A DNA stretch of 64,000 nt from Paracoccus kondratievae (GTDB lineage Bacteria > Pseudomonadota > Alphaproteobacteria > Rhodobacterales > Rhodobacteraceae): the NCBI RefSeq assembly GCF_009301415.1, contig NZ_CP045072.1:1665001-1729000 (forward strand). The letters run 5' to 3'. Made by a program: the position numbers and the translations under genes. Shown in pieces: positions 53,456 through 63,900 of this stretch (the stretch's first letter is position 1; every line of letters begins with the position of its first letter). The notes beneath the pieces are model-generated. The model had not been told where the DNA came from, made no database searches, and worked only from the letters and a program-made list of their open reading frames with translations.

Positions 53456-54706
53456 ATGCCGCTGGCTGAGCCCACACATTTCCGAGAGGGAGCCGCCGCC
53501 TTGCGAATCGGCTATCTGGTGAACACCTATCCCCGCCCTTCGCACAGCTTCATCCGACGCGAAATCGCCGCGCTCGGGGCTTTGGGTTTTCACATCCACC
53601 GCTTTGCCATGCGCGGGGATAAGGGTGCGCTGACCGATCCCGCCGATCTGGCCGAATATGCCCGGACCGAACGCGTACTTGAGGCCGGGGGCCGCCAGCT
53701 TCTTGGCGATCTGTTCCGGCAAGGCCGCGCTCAGCCGCGCCAGCTTGCCTCGGCTTTGCGGCTGGCATGGCGGCGGGCGCGGGCCGGGGAATCCAGCCTG
53801 GCGCGACAAATCGTCTATCTGGCCGAAGGCGCCCGTATTGCCGCCCGCGCCCGCGCGCTGGGGTTGACCCATATCCATGCGCATTTCGGGACCAACCCGG
53901 CCCGGGTCGCAGCCTACGCGCGGCTGCTTGGCGGACCGCGCTTTAGCTTCACGGTCCACGGGCCGGAAGAGTTCGACAATGTCCAGGCGCTTGATCTGGG
54001 CGGCAAGCTTGCGCTTGCCGAGTTCTGTGTCGCCGTCAGCAGCTATGGCCGCTCACAGCTTTGCCGCTGGGCAGCGCCCGGGGACTGGGACAAGGTCCAT
54101 GTGGTACATTGCGGCCTTGACCTTACCCGTTGGGCTGACCCCGCGCCCTTGCCGCAAGGCCCGTTTCACATGGTCGCCATCGGCCGCTTTGCCGAGCAAA
54201 AGGGCTTTGGCCTGCTGATCCGCGCCTTTGCCTCGGCGTGGCGTCAAAACCCCGCGCTGCGCCTGTCACTGGTCGGGGACGGAGAACTGCGCCCCCAGAT
54301 CGAGGCGCTGATCGCCGCCGAAGGCATGGGCGCTGCCGTCCGGCTGCTAGGCTGGCAGGACGAGGCGGGCGTACGCGCTGCACTTGACGCCGCCCATGTG
54401 CTTGTCACCCCCAGCTTTGCCGAAGGTTTGCCGGTCGTCATCATGGAGGCGATGGCCTGCGCCCGGCCGATCATCGCCACCTATATCGCCGGCATCCCCG
54501 AACTGGTGCGCCCCGGACATGAAGGCTGGCTCGTCCCCGCCGGAGACCCCGAGGCCCTTGCCCGCGTCATGCTGGACGCGGCCGAAGCCGATCCCCGGAC
54601 ACTTCACAGCATGGGCATGGCCGCCCGCGCCCGCGTCATCAGGCGTCACGACATCCAGGAATCTGCACAAAGGCTGGCAGAGCTTATCAGCCGCGCCACA
54701 GACTGA
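53456..54706 (+). CDS. Family 4 (GT-B) glycosyltransferase
   Basis: 416 residues from ATG 53456 (AAGG about 10 nt upstream); GTG 53342 would add 38 unsupported residues. GT-B type: NTYPRPSHSFIRREI near the N-terminus, a THIHAHFGTNPARVA block, FTVHGPEEFDN, then the C-terminal donor domain with VAIGRFAEQKGF, LLGWQDEAGV and PSFAEGLPVVIMEAMA, the E-x7-E-type region. This pattern resembles colanic acid-type WcaL/AmsK transferases. It probably adds a sugar to the exopolysaccharide repeat. Its stop overlaps the PPTase gene (convergent, 20 bp). Confidence 0.87.
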   Translation: MPLAEPTHFREGAAALRIGYLVNTYPRPSHSFIRREIAALGALGFHIHRFAMRGDKGALTDPADLAEYARTERVLEAGGRQLLGDLFRQGRAQPRQLASALRLAWRRARAGESSLARQIVYLAEGARIAARARALGLTHIHAHFGTNPARVAAYARLLGGPRFSFTVHGPEEFDNVQALDLGGKLALAEFCVAVSSYGRSQLCRWAAPGDWDKVHVVHCGLDLTRWADPAPLPQGPFHMVAIGRFAEQKGFGLLIRAFASAWRQNPALRLSLVGDGELRPQIEALIAAEGMGAAVRLLGWQDEAGVRAALDAAHVLVTPSFAEGLPVVIMEAMACARPIIATYIAGIPELVRPGHEGWLVPAGDPEALARVMLDAAEADPRTLHSMGMAARARVIRRHDIQESAQRLAELISRATD

Positions 54707-55310
54707 CGGCCAGCCAGTATCCCTCGACCCGCCCCCAGCGCCCGCCGATCAGCCGATCCCCCATGCAGGCGCGAAAGCGCGCAGGGCCGATCACAGCCGG
54801 TACCTCGCGGAAATCCAGCATACGGCGGGTCAGCGGATACTGCGCCTTGAACATCGCCTCTTTGGCACAAAAGGCCAAAAGAGGCGCCGCAGAAGTGTGC
54901 AGGCGAAACGGCATGATCGCCTCGGTCAGCCCGGCAGGCTGGTCACGGTCGCAGGGCTCGATATCGATCCCGACGCTTACCCCTCCGGGGGGCGCGGCAA
55001 TGGCTATGCAGTAATCGCCGCCATGCGACAGGCTGGCGTGAATGCCTCCGGGCAGGTCGGGCTGGCGGTCGGGCCGCATTGCAATGGGGCGCGTTGGCGG
55101 CAAATCATGCCCAGCCTCACCAATCGCCATGCGCAGGACGGTGCGACCTAAGGCGAATTCGCGCTGCCGCTTGGGAACGGCCCGGACGATGGCCACCCTC
55201 TCCTCGGGCAACAGCGGCGCGGGCTGCGCACTAAGGGGCAGCACTGCGCAGCCATAACCGACGGGCAGCAAGCGGCGCGCCAGCGCCTCAAGGGCAGCGG
55301 CAGCGCTCAC
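54687..55310 (-). CDS. 4'-phosphopantetheinyl transferase (EntD/Sfp type)
   Basis: 207 residues. It moves phosphopantetheine from CoA to the carrier-protein Ser of the NRPS and PKS encoded upstream. Sfp/EntD signatures: [18 protein letters not shown], the metal-binding VGIDIEP and [12 protein letters not shown]. Length fits the EntD group. ATG 55310 overlaps the NRPS stop by 4 bp, making it the last gene of the NRPS/PKS operon and probably its dedicated activator. Confidence 0.92.
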   Translation of the reverse strand: MSAAAALEALARRLLPVGYGCAVLPLSAQPAPLLPEERVAIVRAVPKRQREFALGRTVLRMAIGEAGHDLPPTRPIAMRPDRQPDLPGGIHASLSHGGDYCIAIAAPPGGVSVGIDIEPCDRDQPAGLTEAIMPFRLHTSAAPLLAFCAKEAMFKAQYPLTRRMLDFREVPAVIGPARFRACMGDRLIGGRWGRVEGYWLAVSLWRG

Positions 55311-58300
55311 CGCGCGCCGCGCAATTGTGCCCGCAAGGCCCGCCGCCGGGCCATGATGTCATCCCCCGCGACGGATGGCGTAGCGGCAGGCGCCGCCACG
55401 GGCGCAGCCGGTGCCGGCGTCTGGGCGGTGACAACCGACGGCGCGGCAGCCGCCACGGGGGCTGCGTCATTGGCCGGGACCAAATTTGCGACATGGCGCA
55501 GGAAATCCCCCATGACCGGGAAACGGAAGATATCCGTCACCCCCAGCCGCGGCAGCGCCAGCCGGTCACGCAAGGTCCGGTGCAGCTGGATCGCCAGCAA
55601 CGAATGGCCGCCAAGCGCAAAGAAACTGTCGCGCGGGCCAACCTGTTCGACCCCCAGCACCTCGCACCAGATCGCCTGCACCTCCTTCGACAGATCCTCG
55701 GTCGGGGCGGTGTTCGCGGCCATAGCCGCGGCGGCGGGGACGGCCTCGATGGCCGTCTGCGTCGCGACCCCGGCAGCAGTCCCGATCGGGGCAGAAGTCA
55801 CGGCCCCCGGGACCGGCAGGTGCTTCCGGTCAATCTTGCGATTCGGGGTCAACGGCATCTTTTCAAGCCGCACAATCCGACCAGGCACCATATGGACGGG
55901 CAAATGCGCCTGCAGAGCTTCGCGCAGCCGCTTTTCGCACAGATTGGCGGCGCCGGTGACATAGGCCACCAGCCGCTTGTCGCCGGGCACATCCTCACGC
56001 ACCAGCGCCACCGCCTCGCACACACCGGGCTGGGCGGCAAGCTGGGCCTCAATCTCGCCCAGTTCGATGCGGAAACCGCGCAGCTTGACCTGATGATCGG
56101 CCCGGCCGATGTAATCAAGGCCACCATCCTCGCCCCAGCGCACCAGATCCCCCGTGCGATACATGCGCACACCCCAAGGCGGGGCACCATCCGCCGGGAC
56201 GAAAGGATCGGGACGGAAGGCCGCCGTGGTCAGATCCTCACGCTGCCAATAGCCGCGCGCGACGCCATGACCCCCAATCCACAGCTCGCCCTGCGCACCG
56301 GGGGGCACGGGCGTACCATCGCCATCCAGCACATAAAGCCGGGTATTCGCGATAGGCCGGCCCAGTGTCACCTCGGCCGTGTCGGTCAGATCGGCGACGG
56401 TTGACCAGATCGTCGTCTCGGTCGGGCCATACATGTTCAGGACCCGCGCCCGTGTCGCCGCCTTGATCTCAGCAAGCAGCGAGGGCGGCAACGCCTCGCC
56501 CCCGACCATCACGCATTTCAGTCCCGACATGGCTGCCGCGACCTGAGGGTCCGAAACGAGGATGCGCGCCATGCTGGGCGTGCATTGCAGATGGGTGACC
56601 TTCCAGCGCCGGATCTGAGCGGCAATCGAGAAATCACCATCCTCGGGCTGGTCGCCATGTGGGTTCACCTCGGCCCGCAGCCGGGCCAGCAGCGGAAAGC
56701 CCGCCACCACCTGTTCGGGCGCAATGCCATAGTCGATCAGGCAGGCGATCTCACCCACGCCGATGGATTTAAGCTGCTCGACCCGCGCAACCCCGTCCTT
56801 GATCGAACCGAACAGCCCGGAATCCTCGAAATAGCGCAGAAACGCGAATTCCAGGATGCCGTCCAGTTCCTCTTCGGACAGCGAACCAAGGTCGATCGCC
56901 ATCGGGTTCGTCATGCCCGCCGGACGGCGGAAGGCCGGGAAGTCCCAGGCGTATTGTTTGACAAGAGCCGCGGCACTGCGCAGGTAGCTCTTCATCGGCT
57001 CGCGGGCAATTTCGCGCGCCGTCTCGCGGTCCTCGGCCAGACAGGTGTGCAGCATCAGCGTGACGGTGAAATTCGCCGGGTCATGCCCCACAGACCGCAG
57101 CGCGGCGTGATAATCCTTGATGCGGCTTGCCACGGTATCAATGCCTTGGCCCAGCAGATGGGTCAGGACATTCATGCCCAGACGCCCGGCCTCGACCCAG
57201 GTATCGGGGTTTCCGGCCACCGTCATCCACAACGGCAGTTCCTTTTGCACCGGACGGGGCTGGGTCACGACACCGAACATGCTGCCGTCCTTGCGCGGGA
57301 ACTCGACCGCCTCGCCGCGCCACAGGCGGCGCAACTGATCCACGCCCTGCGCAAGCGCGGCCTTGTTGTTTGGCGGCGCGTTTTCGGGGCGCAGGACAAA
57401 ATCGTCCGGCTGCCAGCCCGAGGCGATGGCAAGACCCGCCCGACCCGAGGTCAGGTTGTCGATTACCGCCCATTCCTCGGCCACCCGGGCGGGGTGATGC
57501 AGGGGCAGAACGCAGCTACCGGCGCGGACCGAGATATTCCTGGTCACCGCAGCGACCGCCGCACCAGAAACCGACGGGTTCGGATATGGCCCGCCAAAGG
57601 CATGGAAATGACGCTCGGGCGTCCACAAAGCGACAAAGCCGTTCTGATCGGCAAAGCGTGCGCCCTCCAGCAACAACTGGTATTTCCTTGGCCCCGGCCC
57701 GTCGTCATTGCCCCAGTAGAACAGGCTGAACTGCATGCCACCCTGAACCTCGTGGCGCGGCTTTGCCGGGGTCGCAGAGACTGCCAGCCGCGATTCCTCG
57801 CTGGCGATAACCAGTCTGAGACCACGCGCCAGCGACCAGAAAACCTCAAGCACCGAGATGTCAAAGGACAGGCTGGTCACCGCCAGCCATGCGTCGCCTG
57901 GCTGATGGGGAATGACCTCATCCATCCCGGCAAAGAAGTTCGCGACATTGCGATGTTCAACCATCACGCCCTTGGGCCGACCGGTCGAACCCGAGGTATA
58001 GATCAGATAGGCCAGATTTTCAGGGCCGACGGCGCTGGCGGGCGGCGCGACCAGCCCATGGGGCAGACCGGTCGGAATAGTCACCACCTGCGCGCTGTGC
58101 CTGGGCAGCCGGTCGGCAAGACCGTCCTGAACCAGCACGACAGCCGCGCCCGAATCCTCGATGTAAAGTTCGATCCGGTCGGCAGGATAATCGGGGTCCA
58201 GCGGCACATAGGCCCCGCCCGCCTTCCAGATCGCCAGCGCACCGATCACCAGCTCGGGCGAGCGGCGGGCAAACAGCCCCACCGGCTGATCTGCCCCGAC

Positions 58301-59986
58301 GCCCATCTGGACCAGCCTTGCCGCCAGCGCATTGGCAGCACGGTCAAGCTGGCCGCGCGTCAACGTGCGATCCTCAAACGCCAGCGCGACAGCATCCGGG
58401 TCGCTGGCCGCCATTGCCGAGATCATTTCGTGAATGCAGACCAGCGGCACATCGACCCGAGTGGCATTGCGCGCAACCAAAAGCTCTTGGCGCTCGGCGT
58501 CGTCCATCAGGGGAATATCGCGCAGCAGCGTCGCAGCGGGCAAGGCCAGCCCCGCATCAAGCGCGCGCGCCAGCCGTTGCGCCTGCGCGGGGGTGACCCG
58601 ACCGGGGTCGTGATCCAGCCAGGCGCCGCTTTCGGTCAGGGTCACGGTCAGCGCCGCGCCCCGGACCGGCCCCTGCATATCAAGGCTGATTGCCAGATCC
58701 GGCACCGCCATGCCGCGCAGTTCAGGCGCGCGGTACAAAAGATCGGCCATGAAGAAGCCGCGCTTGGCCTGCAAGGTGATCTCATCGGCCAGCGCCTGCC
58801 CCAGTTCGGCAAGCGTCTGCCCCCCCGAGGCATTGACCAAAAGGGGCTGCCAATCAGCAACGATCCCTGCTGCCTCGGGCTGGCCCGAGGGGCGCAGCGC
58901 AAGGTCAAGCTCGGCCTGCCCGGCCAGCCGCGCCAACAGCGCCGCGGCCAAAGCGATACGTTCAGGCGCAGCACCAGGCATCAGGGCAAGCCGCCGGCTC
59001 TTGCCCGAGGCTTCGCCGGCCAGCACCCCCGGGTTCATCCGCGCAAGCCGCGCCCGCCAGTATCCGTCATGTTTCGCAGCCTGCGCAGCCAGGTCGGTCA
59101 GGCGCGCACGCTCATCTTCAGCTATCGGCGCGATCACCGTACCCACCGCAGGCGCGTCAGAGGCAAGGCGCAGCCGCACCGCCCCATCCACCGCCGCAAT
59201 CAGCGCCAGATCCCCATCCGCCGCCAGCACTGTCCCCGGCGCGGCACGGGTGGGCTCGACCCCTTCTGATCCCGTGACCAGCAGCACCTGATCGCCAAGC
59301 ACGATCTTGGGCATGACCAGCGGGTTCCAGTAACCGCCGTGATCCAGACCGCGCACCAGCGCCCCGATCTGCGCCGTCGGTTGCGAGAAATCCAGAACCG
59401 CGGCCGCCTCAGGACGCTTGTCGCGGCCGACATAGCTGCGCAGCGACAGGTCCTGCCGGATGCGCTGAATGGTGCCCGTCTCCAGCTGGTCGACCACTTC
59501 GGCAAAGCTTTCGGCCCCACGGGCAAAGCAGCGCGCGTTCAGGGTCAGGGCCGTATCGTCGGGACGGATCCCGAACAGGCGCTGGGTCAGGATGTCACCC
59601 TCATCCACGCCGCCTTCGATCATGTGCCAGGTGACGCCATGCTGCGCCTCGCCACCGATGATCGCCCAGACCGGAGCATTCAGCCCCGCGAGTTTGGGCA
59701 GCGGCCCATCGTGAAAGTTGATCGCACCTTGGCGACCGCGCGCCAGCATCCCGGGCCGCAGGATCGAAAGGTTGGCCACACTGAACAACCAGTCGGCCTG
59801 GGGTGCGTCAGCCGGCATCGGCGCATCCTGATCCTCAACCGCCAGCCCCGCACCCTGCGCCCAGTCGCGCAGGCCGGGGTTGCGCGTCACCACCGCATTG
59901 ATGCGATGCCCGCGCGCCAGCAGCATCTCGGCCGCGTGGCGCAACAGGGATTCATTACCCACCAGAATCGCGGAAAATTGCGTCAT
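55307..59986 (-). CDS. NRPS: formyltransferase - partial C - A with nested luciferase-like monooxygenase - PCP
   Basis: 1559 residues. Residues 1-270 are a formyltransferase domain (Asn-His in [13 protein letters not shown] and Asp in [10 protein letters not shown] give the Asn-His-Asp set). Residues about 300-505 resemble only the C-terminal half of a condensation domain; no HHxxxDG is present. The adenylation domain starts near 515 (A2 [12 protein letters not shown]3 [12 protein letters not shown]4 [10 protein letters not shown]). A luciferase-like FMN monooxygenase fills about 740-1110 (from [13 protein letters not shown]). A resumes with A5 [12 protein letters not shown]7 YRTGDL, A8 [19 protein letters not shown]10 NRKIDR (Lys1384). 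The PCP has GGHSL with Ser1462. Read by the ten-residue code: D-I-L-Q-M-G-M-I-W-K, close to known glycine codes. No epimerase or thioesterase. Start overlaps the GT stop (ATGA). Confidence 0.92.
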   Translation of the reverse strand: MTQFSAILVGNESLLRHAAEMLLARGHRINAVVTRNPGLRDWAQGAGLAVEDQDAPMPADAPQADWLFSVANLSILRPGMLARGRQGAINFHDGPLPKLAGLNAPVWAIIGGEAQHGVTWHMIEGGVDEGDILTQRLFGIRPDDTALTLNARCFARGAESFAEVVDQLETGTIQRIRQDLSLRSYVGRDKRPEAAAVLDFSQPTAQIGALVRGLDHGGYWNPLVMPKIVLGDQVLLVTGSEGVEPTRAAPGTVLAADGDLALIAAVDGAVRLRLASDAPAVGTVIAPIAEDERARLTDLAAQAAKHDGYWRARLARMNPGVLAGEASGKSRRLALMPGAAPERIALAAALLARLAGQAELDLALRPSGQPEAAGIVADWQPLLVNASGGQTLAELGQALADEITLQAKRGFFMADLLYRAPELRGMAVPDLAISLDMQGPVRGAALTVTLTESGAWLDHDPGRVTPAQAQRLARALDAGLALPAATLLRDIPLMDDAERQELLVARNATRVDVPLVCIHEMISAMAASDPDAVALAFEDRTLTRGQLDRAANALAARLVQMGVGADQPVGLFARRSPELVIGALAIWKAGGAYVPLDPDYPADRIELYIEDSGAAVVLVQDGLADRLPRHSAQVVTIPTGLPHGLVAPPASAVGPENLAYLIYTSGSTGRPKGVMVEHRNVANFFAGMDEVIPHQPGDAWLAVTSLSFDISVLEVFWSLARGLRLVIASEESRLAVSATPAKPRHEVQGGMQFSLFYWGNDDGPGPRKYQLLLEGARFADQNGFVALWTPERHFHAFGGPYPNPSVSGAAVAAVTRNISVRAGSCVLPLHHPARVAEEWAVIDNLTSGRAGLAIASGWQPDDFVLRPENAPPNNKAALAQGVDQLRRLWRGEAVEFPRKDGSMFGVVTQPRPVQKELPLWMTVAGNPDTWVEAGRLGMNVLTHLLGQGIDTVASRIKDYHAALRSVGHDPANFTVTLMLHTCLAEDRETAREIAREPMKSYLRSAAALVKQYAWDFPAFRRPAGMTNPMAIDLGSLSEEELDGILEFAFLRYFEDSGLFGSIKDGVARVEQLKSIGVGEIACLIDYGIAPEQVVAGFPLLARLRAEVNPHGDQPEDGDFSIAAQIRRWKVTHLQCTPSMARILVSDPQVAAAMSGLKCVMVGGEALPPSLLAEIKAATRARVLNMYGPTETTIWSTVADLTDTAEVTLGRPIANTRLYVLDGDGTPVPPGAQGELWIGGHGVARGYWQREDLTTAAFRPDPFVPADGAPPWGVRMYRTGDLVRWGEDGGLDYIGRADHQVKLRGFRIELGEIEAQLAAQPGVCEAVALVREDVPGDKRLVAYVTGAANLCEKRLREALQAHLPVHMVPGRIVRLEKMPLTPNRKIDRKHLPVPGAVTSAPIGTAAGVATQTAIEAVPAAAAMAANTAPTEDLSKEVQAIWCEVLGVEQVGPRDSFFALGGHSLLAIQLHRTLRDRLALPRLGVTDIFRFPVMGDFLRHVANLVPANDAAPVAAAAPSVVTAQTPAPAAPVAAPAATPSVAGDDIMARRRALRAQLRGAR

Positions 59987-60975
59987 GGCTTACCCTTTTC
60001 AACATGAACGGGCTTTGGCTGAAAACGAAGCGCGTGGCGCGTCAGACAGGCCAGATGGCCCGGCGGCATATCCGCCCTGCGCCCCGACAAAAGACAGCGC
60101 AGGCGAAATATTCCCGCGCCGCCCAGATGCGCGACCGTGGCCCAAAGCGCGCCCAGCCGCCCATGATGTTTTTCAAAATAGCGCCGCCGTGAATCGTACC
60201 AGTAATCCGGCGCACGCCTCCATTGCTTCATGCCGGTGCTTACCGAACCGATGTGCAGCACCAGACTTTCGACCACATAATGGGTCTGCCAGCCGGCAAG
60301 GGCGGCACGGTGGCAGAGGTCAGTTTCCTCGTAATAAAGAAAAAATCCTTCATCAAAGAGGCCGATCTGATCCAGCACGTCCATGCGGATCATCATCGAA
60401 GCGCCTGCCGACCAATCCACGGGGCAAGAGCGTTCAGGCTGCGGCAAAGACACCACCTTGCGCCTGAAAAGCCGGGTGATCGGCCCGGTCCGGCTCATCG
60501 CTTCAAATTCGCTTGCCGCGCTGGGAAAGCGAAAGGCAGTACTATGGGGCACGTCATCAACGCCGCGCAGGCGCGAACAGGCAATCCCGGCCCGGGGATG
60601 GGTGCCCAGATAATCGACCAGCGCCCGGATAGACCCCGGCTGCGGGATCGCGTCCGAGTTCAGCAGATAGATCAGGTCAGCGCGTCGGCCATCCGGCAGC
60701 CCCTGACGGATGCCGTAATTGTTCCCCGCGCCAAATCCGCCATTCCAGCCCGACTGCACCACCTCAACCCGGTCTGGGGACCAGCCACGGACAAGCACCC
60801 CGGTCTGTATCGCCTCATAACTGCCATCGCCCGAGTCGTTGTCCACGATGGTCAGCCCGCCGTCGATGCCCTGCATTTCGCGCAATGCGGCCTCGGCGGC
60901 CTGCAAAGACATCTCTGGCGTGCGCCAGTTCAGCACGATGACATGAACGCTGGGCATATGTGCAGGCCGGGTCAT
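59983..60975 (-). CDS. Family 2 glycosyltransferase (WbbL-like) inside the NRPS/PKS operon
   Basis: 330 residues from ATG 60975; ATG 60957 is an alternative. [33 protein letters not shown], then [13 protein letters not shown] (metal-binding), DVDW-like [24 protein letters not shown] (pieces SAGASMMIR and [10 protein letters not shown]) and [11 protein letters not shown]. This set resembles WbbL-type rhamnosyltransferases. It lies 4 bp after the PKS gene and overlaps the NRPS start, so it belongs to the operon and may glycosylate the product or an acceptor lipid. Rhamnose donor genes lie at 26-29 kb. Confidence 0.85.
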   Translation of the reverse strand: MTRPAHMPSVHVIVLNWRTPEMSLQAAEAALREMQGIDGGLTIVDNDSGDGSYEAIQTGVLVRGWSPDRVEVVQSGWNGGFGAGNNYGIRQGLPDGRRADLIYLLNSDAIPQPGSIRALVDYLGTHPRAGIACSRLRGVDDVPHSTAFRFPSAASEFEAMSRTGPITRLFRRKVVSLPQPERSCPVDWSAGASMMIRMDVLDQIGLFDEGFFLYYEETDLCHRAALAGWQTHYVVESLVLHIGSVSTGMKQWRRAPDYWYDSRRRYFEKHHGRLGALWATVAHLGGAGIFRLRCLLSGRRADMPPGHLACLTRHALRFQPKPVHVEKGKP

Positions 60976-60979
60976 GGGA

Positions 60980-63900
60980 TCACTCTGCCGCCCTGACCCC
61001 GGCCAAAGCCCCGGCGCGGCTTTCCGCCCCGCGCAGGATATCGCGCAGAACCGAGGCAAGGCGACGCACGTTCGGCTCAAGCACCATCGAGTCGTGGTCG
61101 CCCGGCACTTCGATCACCTGCAGTTCTGACATCCACGGCGTCCAGCCGTTGTCAGCAATGACATAGTCACGGCCCGAGTTGACCCAGCGCCCGCCCGTCA
61201 CCTTCCACCGCTGGTCCGGCGGCGGGCGGAACAGCGTCACCGGCCCGTCCCAGACCGACAGTTGCAGCTTGGGCAGCGCGGCAAGGAAGGCCGCTTCGAT
61301 CGCCAGATCGTGGAACACGCCGGTTGCAACCTCGCCCGAGATTTCGGCCTGCGCGGCCTTGGCCTTGCTGTGGCGGCGGAATTCATAGGCGACGCGGTCC
61401 CGCAGCCATTTCCAGACAAAGCCCGGCCCGCCTTCGCGCAGCTCACCCAGACGGATCATCAGGCGATCCTTGCGGCTGACCGGCTCGCGCAGCGGCAGGG
61501 GCGTATCCAGCATGACAAGCATCGCCACCTCTTCGCCCGCCGCGTGCAGCTGCCGCGCCATCTCATAGGCGATCAGCCCGCCGCCCGAAAAGCCGCCCAG
61601 CAAATAGGGCCCCCCGGGCTGCACCTGACGCAGCTCTTCGATATAGTCGCGGGCCGCTTCGGTGAAATCCTCATGCGGCTTGTCATCGCCCAGCAGGCCA
61701 CGCGCCTGAATGCCGTAAAAGCGGCGATCCGGCCCCAGACGCTGGGCAAGCTGGCGCAGGTTCATGATATTGCCGAACATACCGGCCACCATGAAGAAGG
61801 GCGTTCCCTGCCCCCGCCCGCCCATATCGACGAGGAAACGGAACCGGGGCCGCGCCGCAACCGGCAGCTCATGCACATTGTCGGGCGGGACCAGCTCGCG
61901 CGGGCCGGTCTGCTTTTCGACAAGCGCAGCAAGATCGGTGATCGTCGGGGCCTCGAACAGGGTCGAGATCGGCAGGTCCACGCCAAATTTCTTGCGCAGC
62001 TGACCAAACATCCGCACCGCAATCAGCGAGTGACCGCCCAGATCAAAAAAGCTGTCGGCAGCACCGATGCGGGCAATGCCCAAAAGTTCGGACCAGATCA
62101 CCGCAAGCTCGGCCTGAATGCCGGGGGCGGGCTCGACAAAATCACTGTCGAGGTCGGGGCGCTCGAACCCTCCTTCGGCGGGGGCGGGTTTCTCGACCTT
62201 GCCAGCCTCGGCGATCAGCGCCGGCAGATCCAGAGATGAGACATAGACCTGCGCCAACCCGGTCGAGATGGCGCGGCCAAGCATGGCAGGCCCGATCGCG
62301 GCAGGAATGCCCTGACTGATATTGTGCTGCAGGCGACGCTCGGCCGGGGACAGGCTGCGCGTGGGCTGCACCCGGGTCTGTGGCGCGGCAGAAATCGCCG
62401 CCGCCAGCCTGCGCAGGGCAAAGCCCCGGATCTCGGCGCAGACGGTACCGTCCGGCGCGGCCAGCGTAATGTCAAACTGCGCCATGCCCTGTGCATCGGT
62501 GTTCTCGCCCGCATTGCGGATGCGGCTGACCACCTGCGCAGGCAGAGGCGCATAAAGCCGGATCGAGCGATAGCCCATCGGCACCCACAAATGTTCTGGT
62601 GTCCAGTCCCGGATCAGCCCCATCGCCCAGCCGGTCGCAATATCCAGCAACGCCGGGTGAACCAGCCAGCCCTGCGCCAGATCCGCCTCGAACTCGGGCG
62701 CAAGCGCCAGTTCGGCCACGCCTTCGTCACTGTCGATGCGGAAACGGCGCAGCACCTTCCAGCGCGGCCCAAAATCCATCTGCCCTTCCTGAGCCGAGCG
62801 CAGTGCAGCGCCCTGCCCGTCCTGATCCCACGGCCCCAAGATCGTCAGCGCGTCGGGTGCAGCCTCATGCAGACCAGAGACAAGGGCAGAAACGTTCGGC
62901 TCTCCCTGCGGATCTTCGAGGATTTCGATGCGCATGGCATCGCCTTCGGGCAGGACGCGGGTGCTGACAAGCGCGGTATCGCCGACCAGCACAGGACGGC
63001 GGAATTCCAGGTCGCGGATGACCAGAGGCAGACCAAGACCGCATTCCAGCGCCGCCTCGGTCACCAGCTCAATCCAGCCGGTCCCGGGCATCAGCGCCTG
63101 ACCCGAGGCCGTCTTGTGCCCGCCGATAATCCAATCCTGCATCTTTAGGGCGGTGCGGAACTCTCGCCCGCCGGGCATGGGCAGGCTTTCATCAAGCAGC
63201 GGCCGATCCTGCGGCACCACCACCGCAGACGCAGTGTCCAGCCCCATTGCCCGCGCCGCCATGCCGGCATCAGCCCAGACGCCCCAGTTGACTGCAACCA
63301 CGCGTCCCAGCGCCGCCGGAGCACTGCGCGCCACTGCGTTCAGATATTCGTTGGCGGCGACGTAATCCGCCTGTCCCGCCGGCGCGATCACCGATGAGGT
63401 CGACGAGAACAGCACCGTCAGCCCCGCCGGGTTCCCGGACAGCGCCTCGATCAGCGCGCAGGTGCCAAGCAGCTTGGGTGCAAGAACGTCCCATGCCTCA
63501 TCATCGGTCTTGGCGGCGATCAGGCTGTCCCGGATCACCCCCGCCGCGTGCAGGACAACATCAAGGCCGCCAAAGCGCGCCCGGGTTTCTGCCACAGCGC
63601 GGGCCATATCCTCAGGGCTGGTCACATCAGCACGGATGGCCAGAACCTTGGCCCCCATCGCCTCAAGCTGACGCAGCGAGGCCATGACGGCGGGCGAATC
63701 CACCAGCCCGCGCGTGATCAGCGCCAGTTTCGCCCCACCGCGCCCGGCAAGTTCGCGCGCAATGGCCTGCCCGATACCGCCAAAGCCACCAGTGATCAGG
63801 CAGGTCGCACCCTGCGGTATGGCGGCCATGCCGTCATCACCAAGCGCCACCTTCTCAAGGCTCTGTTCAAACCGGCGCCCGTCACGCCATGCGGCGACCG

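Noticed and set aside
56585..59269. An 894-codon open frame on the plus strand
   Set aside because: It is antisense to the NRPS gene, has no recognisable domain, and is Arg/Gln/His-rich as expected of a shadow frame.
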